Below, one piece after another: positions 57,716 to 64,000 of a stretch of 64,000 bases of DNA. Every line of letters begins with the position of its first letter. Position 1 is the first letter of the stretch. The position numbers and the translations under genes are program-made. The stretch is from Lineus longissimus (lineage: Eukaryota; Nemertea; Pilidiophora; Heteronemertea; Lineidae), in assembly GCF_910592395.1 (NCBI RefSeq), contig NC_088324.1, positions 9,822,953-9,886,952 on the forward strand, in the 5' to 3' direction. The notes under the pieces were generated by a model. It searched no databases, was not told where the DNA came from, and saw only the letters and a program-made list of their open reading frames with translations.

Positions 57716-58739
57716 GGGATTGGAGAAATACTTGTTCCTTGAATTTTGCATTTATATTTGGTCACTCATGTGGATATGCAGCTCAGGGTAACCTGTTGTG
57801 GATATGCAGCTGAAGGTTTCCTGTTGTGGGCTAAGATACTCAGTCATAAATGTACATTGGCTGTAGCAGACAGGACAGGATAGACACTGTGAGACAGTTT
57901 TCATAACTTTTGGAAGTGCTGAAGAAACTTATGGGATCTAATGAAGTCAATGAAGTGTATGATCATGCGTACACACTTCAGTCATTTGTATATATTTGTG
58001 AATAAAGTTGTACATTTTATTTTTGAAATGTAATTCTTATGATTTTCTTATTTTTCCTTGCTGGGCAGTTCCAAAGCCTTCTGTAGCAAGTCTTCTGCAT
58101 TCACCATGGTGAGCAAGGTAAACTCCGATTTTACCATGGTGAATCTGAGATCATTCCCATGGCCTTTAATACCAATCGGTCCAATGGGAAGGTGCTATGC
58201 AGACTGTAGGAAAAATATGTGTTTAATGAAGGCCATGAAAGCCTGTTCAATTATCTTTAACATGCTACAAGACATGATACACTTTCAAACGCATCTGATA
58301 TGAAATAACTAAAAAAGGACAACCAAGTCACAGCCAGAGCGAGGACAAACCGTCTCCGACGTCCAATAAATTCTTACGGGGTTTGCGCCCCATAGAAAAA
58401 ACAGCGCCGTCTGGCTGAGGCTTGGTTAACTGGTGTGTTGCTTAGGGAACGAAATCGATGCTTGCCTCAGGTTTCCCCTTATTACACCAATGTCTACCAC
58501 ATAATAAGCAAATATTTCTTGTTATATGATGACTTTGATGTCAGCTACTTCATTATATGGGATTGTAATACAACTCCACGGTGACATTCTCACATAAATG
58601 CGTCTAAAACATTGCCGTAGCAGATGTAAACAAACTTTCCACCATCTTGGAATTATAAGCACATGCATTTGTGTACATTGATGTACAGTGAACTTCATAG
58701 TCATTCTTTTTGACTCTTCATTACAATTGAATCGCTGAG
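57716..58739. other. DHX16 3' UTR and DHX16-CCDC180 intergenic region
   Basis: The first 290 bp are the DHX16 3' UTR, up to the poly(A) signal. The rest is non-coding and carries the CCDC180-type gene's promoter and 5' UTR, with no TATA box evident. Confidence 0.6.
58001..58006 (+). terminator. Poly(A) signal of DHX16
   Basis: AATAAA 286 nt after the stop codon at 57715, in a T-rich context. The first canonical signal downstream of the gene. Confidence 0.7.
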
Positions 58740-61700
58740 ATGGCTGAAGTGCATCCACCACGGAAGGCTAGAGTGGTCAGGAGTGGCAAAGTGTACCGGC
58801 AAATATTTGATGCAGAGGTAAGATTCAATAAGTTCTGAATGAAATATCGCCAACCGGCGGTACTGGTACCTGCGTACATCGTAAGGAGGCGTCAACGTTG
58901 TCACCGCCATCATAGACATAGGCGGAGTCTTGTTGATCATGTCGTGTCGCTTGCCGCCACCAGTGTACTGGTGTCTGATGACAGTTAAATTGATTTGACA
59001 CTATGACTGGCAGATTGGGTGGTTACGGTCATGCTTGTGACAGAAAAAAATATCAAAACCTCAGTACAAACGTAGTTTTTCTGGGAACGAGTTTACAATC
59101 CCCGATCACACCCCAAAAAAAGGTCATCGGTTGACTAACCAAGCACCACTGTTCAATGGATTTATAGTTGAATGCGATCAAACTACGTCATTTCCGATCG
59201 GGGATTCTAAAGTTTAGCCTTTTTCTGTTGGCCTTAGGGCGTGCATCCTCATGTCATAACCATTTTGTTAACACCAAGATCATCACTTATTCACTTTGGA
59301 AGTAACACTTACAATACATCATGATGGAAGTGGCATTGGCAACAATGACAGAATTGCATCTACAAGGACATGCTGTATAATACAAAGTAAATTGTATTTT
59401 TTAACACAGACCTAAGAGAGAGAGGGCAATGCTTCTTTGATTTCACAAGTAAACTATTCCTTTCACAACTTCAGGTTCAACTTGTAAAATCCTACAATGA
59501 CATAAGTGAAAAGAAAGCCCAAGACCAGCACACTGTGAAAGAGAGGCCAGGAGGTATTCCAGTTGTGAAGGATCAATTGACAAATTCTGGGGGAATGTTG
59601 ACGGAGCGACAGCGCTACTGGGTGGATGGATTCCCTAATGACAACTTCACCCAGAACCCTGTCTTGTACAAGTAAGGACCACCTCCCCGTATACACAATA
59701 CTGACTGAATACTGAATTCAAGGGTGGCAGAGTTGAATTGAACCTCTCCCATGATGAGGTCATTGAGGAATTGTCTTCATTACTTATTCATCCAGCACGA
59801 ACCTTCCTTCTTCCTTCACAGGATATGCATGCCTGTATGATGTTGGTTGTTCCCTGATTCGAGATGCCTAATATATTGTAGAGCCTCATAGCCTAGTGGT
59901 TAACACTGCTGGCTACCACGCAATAGGGCCCGGGTTCGATCCCGGGGAGAACCCAGGATTGTATTTCTGGATGAACCGGCGTGGCTTTCAAGGAACTAAA
60001 ATTCCTGGCTCTTCACAATACGTACATTAACGTATGAAATACTCGAGGGTCTGTCGGATGAGACTAAAAGCCGTGGTCCCTTGTACCTGAGTGTCTATGC
60101 CAGGGCAAGTAAAAGATCCTACATAGGTGGACAGTAGCCTATAGTGGACTCCATACCTCCGGCAAAAATCCAATAGGGTTACGACGCCGGTAATGATATG
60201 ATGATATGATGAATATAGAGGCGCCAAGACATTAGTGAAAAATGTAAACTATGCAAAAATATATAAATTACTTGAATTTGTGTTTTCAGACAAGTGGCCG
60301 AGGTTGTCAAGCAGCAGATGAAGGAACCAGAGAGCAGAGTATGTGGCAAGGAAGTCCAGGGCTTGCCAGATTTAGTCAGTAAGTAGGGGCAGGGGCATCT
60401 TGACTCTCAAAGCCTTGAACTTCACTTTGCCCTCAGCAAAATCTAATATGGGACATCACATACCCACTTGATCAAAGACAGAGTGAAAATAGGTTTTGAC
60501 ACTGCTTCCACATTGGTATTGAAAAGTCTTGGAGTGCAATGTTATTTTTTGGCGTGCCCATTACTCGAAAACCGTTCTTGAGGAACTGTGTGTAACTGTC
60601 AGTACCAGTATTTGCATTTAGGACAAAACTTTGTGCTCTTTAAAGAGTTTCTTATAGCCCTGAAGCGAGTGCAAACATCATAAAGATGTTGTCGTTCATA
60701 CTTGGCATTATCTTCAGTGTATATGTGCATAGTTGAGCAAATTTTCAATCACTACGGGCACCAAACATACTTTTTCATAGAGAGGCCTCACAGAACATTT
60801 TATCAGTAGTTGCAGTACTTCAGTGTACATGTCGGCCATTGCTCTACTCCTGTTGATGGACTGCCATTCGACTGTGACAGGCTTTTATCTAATTGTGTCC
60901 TTTAGTTCCAGCCAAGACTGGATCAGATATCATCGACAGGATTGCTCAGAATCGTAAGGAGCGACACGAGGCAACTGTTGAGGATATGCATCAGGAGTTG
61001 TCCGTTATCAGTGCAGTAAGTAGATGATATGTCTGTGTCAGTGCAGTCGTATCAAGTGCCATTATGGTACTTCTTCCAGTGTAGCGTTTCTTGAACCATT
61101 CTGTTTTGATGATGAAAGCAGTTTTCTTCTTTTTTTGCCTGTCTATACAGTGTGGTTATTCGGCCACCTGTGCTTTTAATCATACAGTCCGGCTTTAAGG
61201 ATATGATTTTTGTTACGAACATTAATATTTCATCCCCCTTTGCAGGAACTCGAGCCATTGATTGTCAAAGCTGGTGAAGAAACATTGGCGCTGTTATCAG
61301 AAAACGACAAAGTCATTGATGCCCTTCTTGCCAAGATTGAGAAAGATGAGGTGAGTAAATGTAGTTTTATGAATATCCTTGAAATTTACAACTTGAATAA
61401 ATTAACAGAGTGTGACCACTATGGTTAATGCGAGAGATATACCAGCTTTCACTCTCAGAAGGATCGGCACTGTTTAATATCTGTGTCTTTGGGCAAGACA
61501 CTTTACCCCACTTTTGTCTCTTTACCAAAGTAAATGGGTACATACATGTAGTGATTGCTACGGTCTGTTAGATCATGAGGAACAGGCGCTAAAGTATAAG
61601 GCAGTCGAACATACTACCCAGGGACAGGTAATGAGCTTGAACTGAAATATACTGGCCTGAATCTTGGCCGTAATAATTGTCAAAGCTGAGTTGAGCAACT

Positions 61701-64000
61701 GATATAGAGTTGGAAAAGGGTGCAACTTGTACATAAAAATAGATTTGTCACTTCTTAATGTCCATTTTCTTGCAGGATCTTCTGAAATTTTGTAAAATTG
61801 AGTTGTACGATTTATGGAGTGAGATCGAGTCTCAATCAGTCATCAGGCGACAGGCAATTCAGACCCTCGATGACAAACTAACCACATTGGAGCAGAACAG
61901 GAAGGATGAGGTGAGAGTTGACATTAAATGAAGGCTGCAGTTGTTACATGATGACTGATGGTTTGAGCCGTCATAAGTATTAGGGACCTTGATAATTGGC
62001 AGCTTCCATCAGGTCATCACCAAACCACCTGCCACACCACTGCATCATAAGTGTTAGGGACCTTGGCAATTGGCAGCTTCCACCAGGTGATCACCAAGAC
62101 CACCTGCCGCACCACTGCATCATAAGTGTTAGGGGCCTTGGCAATTGGCAGCTTCCACCAGGTGATCACCAAACCACCTACCGCACCACTGCATCATAAG
62201 TGTTAGGGGCCTTGGCAATTGGCAGCTTCCACCAGGTGATCACCAAGACCACCTGCCGCACCACTGCATCATAAGTGTTAGGGGCCTTGGCAATTGGCAG
62301 CTTCCACCAGGTGATCACCAAACCACCTACCGCACCACTGCATCAGGCTATCTTACACATGTCCTGTCTCTTCTCCTCTTCCCACCTCTTCCTCTTGTCG
62401 GAGTGACGCAGTGGAAACATCGGCATCATTCACCTCTGAGGTCCCGGGTTCAATTCCCAGTCAGTCTGTCAAAGAGAGTTGCCCTCTGCTGATGTGAGAA
62501 AGGAAGCAACCGTCTTTTAGAGTGTATGTTCCCTCTGAATACTCGGTTTCCTCCTCTAACAGGAGTGGCCAAAATTTTGTCTGAAGAGCCATGAATGAGC
62601 CAAGTAAGAGCTCACATACTCTCGACTCAATATGTGGGGTTCTGATAAGCAGATTTTGTAGCATAGCTTTACTTCCTCAAATATGCAAAAAGCATTTAGA
62701 CTTATCATATTTTTCCTACAGATCCGTGAGGTGTTCCGTACCTACACGGAGATGTTTGAAAAGATCTCCCACTTGATGGTGCCTGATCTACAGCGGTTCA
62801 TGGACAGGGAATCACAGGTAGGACAAGGTGCATGAGAAGGAGGCCAAAAGAGTAGAAACCTTGTTTCTCATCGGCACCTGCAACTAAAGTTGTCGGCACA
62901 CGAAAATATGTCTTAATATCAAAGTGTTATGATATCCATCCAAATCATGAGCAGCTCATTGATGATGAGATACCAAGTTTATGTCATTTAACACAAGGTC
63001 TTTGGTTACCTTCTTGTGTTTATTAGCTTCCGCTTTTGGACATCCCGTCGATGCTTTTAACTTGCTCTATTTCCAGTCCATCAACCAATCATTGTTGAGC
63101 AATAAACGTGCATACAGTGACCTCTATGGGAGGTTGTTGACAGCAGATATCGACCGTGAGAAACGGCATCACACGATATGGTGTAAGAGACTTGACGACT
63201 GGAAGAGATTGAATACTGAGTTGGCAGTGGAGAACTTCAGGTATGGCATCATTCAGTGTATTCCCTCAATTCGTTTTTTAAGAGGATGACCGAAAAGCCA
63301 ATGGCTATGACATATGATAGCCGCTGGATCAAAGTACCAGTGTACAAACTATCAAATACATGCACCTGGAATTTGAAAAAAGGACCCAACTTTGGTTAAG
63401 CACCCCTGTATTTTGACCTGTGTATTTTCCAGTGCATTCATGCGGAGTGACTCTGTTGTCAGTCCTCCAGAAGTGGAGAAGATCCTGCTGGCTATGATCA
63501 CCGAGGAGGAATCACAAAACAACAAGAGGCTGGAACTCATCAACTCGCTCAAGTAGGTGACCAAAACAAGGAATGTCGTGGCTGATAGCTTTCAATTTGG
63601 TTTACTGGACTACCAAAGTAAACCCAGGCCCTGGACTGCCCATTTGTTTCCCACTGACCCAGTGAAGTACAAAGTTAAGAGACCTGTCTTCAAAACCCTG
63701 GACAAACCCATTGCTTTCCCTTTCTTCTTTGAGAAAATAGAGTTCTGATGAGTTGGATTGGATGGCCTTACCAGTAAGCCAGCAGACATGGGGAACACAA
63801 TATAGGGCTGGTTGAGGCAGACTCATGGCTGTCTTCTGCTCTCTTTAGAGCTATGAGTTCATGACAAAAGTACTATATCAAATGATTAATTCTTTTAGGG
63901 AAATGATGCCTCCAGCCTCAACCAAGTCCGCTGTCTACCAATGGAACCAGCAAGTCATGGACATCACCAAAGAGATCGACACCAAAAACCAGGACTTCCT
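58740..64000 (+). CDS. CCDC180: CCDC180-type coiled-coil protein, 5' part (continues beyond window)
   Basis: Ten coding exons are read: 58740-58817, 59475-59671, 60290-60378, 60906-61015, 61246-61350, 61776-61910, 62722-62817, 63077-63240, 63433-63552 and 63899 to the window end, all in phase (about 399 codons visible). The N terminus MAEVHPPRKARVV leads into SGKVYRQIFDAEVQLVKSYN, the start of CCDC180 proteins. It is followed by a long helical/coiled-coil part characteristic of the DUF4455 region (ETLALLSENDKVIDALLAKI, DDWKRLNTELAVENFSAFM, EEESQNNKRLELINSLKEMM). CCDC180 is a large (about 1600 aa) protein of ciliated and flagellated cells; its molecular role is little known. The gene follows DHX16 in the same orientation, with its start about 1 kb after the DHX16 stop. 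The second half lies outside the window. Confidence 0.9.
59881..60215 (+). mobile_element. tRNA-derived SINE in CCDC180 intron, about 335 bp
   Basis: A pol III A box TAGCCTAGTGG (59889-59899) and B box GGTTCGATCCC (59933-59943) sit in a tRNA-like head. A body follows with GTCGGATGAGACTAAAAGCC and GGTCCCTTGTACC, and it ends in a short (ATGATATG) repeat. This is the typical layout of a full-length SINE, inserted in sense orientation. Target-site duplications were not clear. Confidence 0.8.
61478..61625 (+). mobile_element. SINE 3'-domain fragment in CCDC180 intron
   Basis: TTGGGCAAGACACTTTACCC ... AAATGGGTACATACA matches a widely conserved SINE body domain. The tRNA-like head is missing. Confidence 0.5.
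61971..62343. repeat. Tandem repeat, 5 copies of a 74/75-bp unit
   Basis: Units start at about 61971, 62045, 62120, 62194 and 62269, each with CATAAGTGTTAGGG, then CAATTGGCAGCTTCCACCAG, then CACCACTGCATC. Copies alternate between CCAAGACCACCTGCC (75 bp) and CCAAACCACCTACC (74 bp), so the later copies form a 149-bp dimer repeat. It lies in an intron. Confidence 0.9.
62396..62590 (+). mobile_element. tRNA-derived SINE in CCDC180 intron
   Basis: A-box-like TGACGCAGTGG (62404-62414) and B box GGTTCAATTCC (62447-62457) lie at tRNA spacing, followed by an unrelated body. It starts some 50 bp after the tandem repeat array. Family not the same as the element at 59881. Confidence 0.6.

Noticed and set aside
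59881-59955. A genuine tRNA gene
   Set aside because: A and B boxes are present, but the body continues as a SINE with a repeat tail and the arms do not fold into a clean cloverleaf.

Overview
The window is nuclear DNA from an animal, most likely a marine invertebrate. Genes are split into many short exons with clean GT/AG junctions, introns are mostly 100-1500 bp, and the spliceosomal, ciliary and secreted proteins are of animal type. The self-complementary ACATGTACATGTA word recurs across the window, as it does in many lophotrochozoan (mollusc, brachiopod, annelid) and some invertebrate deuterostome genomes. I favour a lophotrochozoan but cannot fix the phylum. All gene models were built by reading exons by hand and checking that codon phase carries across every junction. 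No transcript or database search was available.

Layout: (1) 326-2704 (+), 3' end of a DEG/ENaC-type sodium channel gene. (2) 4929-16363 (-), a complete 18-exon gene for a 630-aa secreted, probably GPI-anchored DUF885 protein with an HExxPGHH metallopeptidase-like motif. (3) 16364-24684, about 8 kb with no convincing gene. (4) 24694-26116 (+), a 188-aa universal stress protein. (5) 27968-43670 (-), four consecutive genes for secreted proteins: a 116-aa cysteine-rich (possibly Kazal-like) protein, a 307-aa sphingomyelinase D/phospholipase D-like protein, and two paralogous CAP-domain proteins (172 and 162 aa) with identical exon layout. (6) 43671-47672, intergenic DNA dominated by foldback elements, including a 363-bp near-perfect palindrome. 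(7) 47673-48344 (-), SSNA1 (119 aa), head-to-head with (8) DHX16, 49824-57715 (+), a 1028-aa DEAH-box splicing helicase. (9) 58740-64000+ (+), the 5' part of a CCDC180-type coiled-coil gene that runs off the window.

The right third carries conserved housekeeping and ciliary/centrosomal genes. The left two thirds carry surface and secreted-protein genes embedded in repeats. The non-coding part is rich in small inverted-repeat elements: several families of MITE-like elements, tRNA-derived SINEs, long hairpins, decayed duplicate exons inside the DUF885 gene, and a 136-bp inverted, apparently identical copy of an exon inside the sphingomyelinase D-like gene. No prokaryotic-style system, CRISPR array or autonomous transposon was found.
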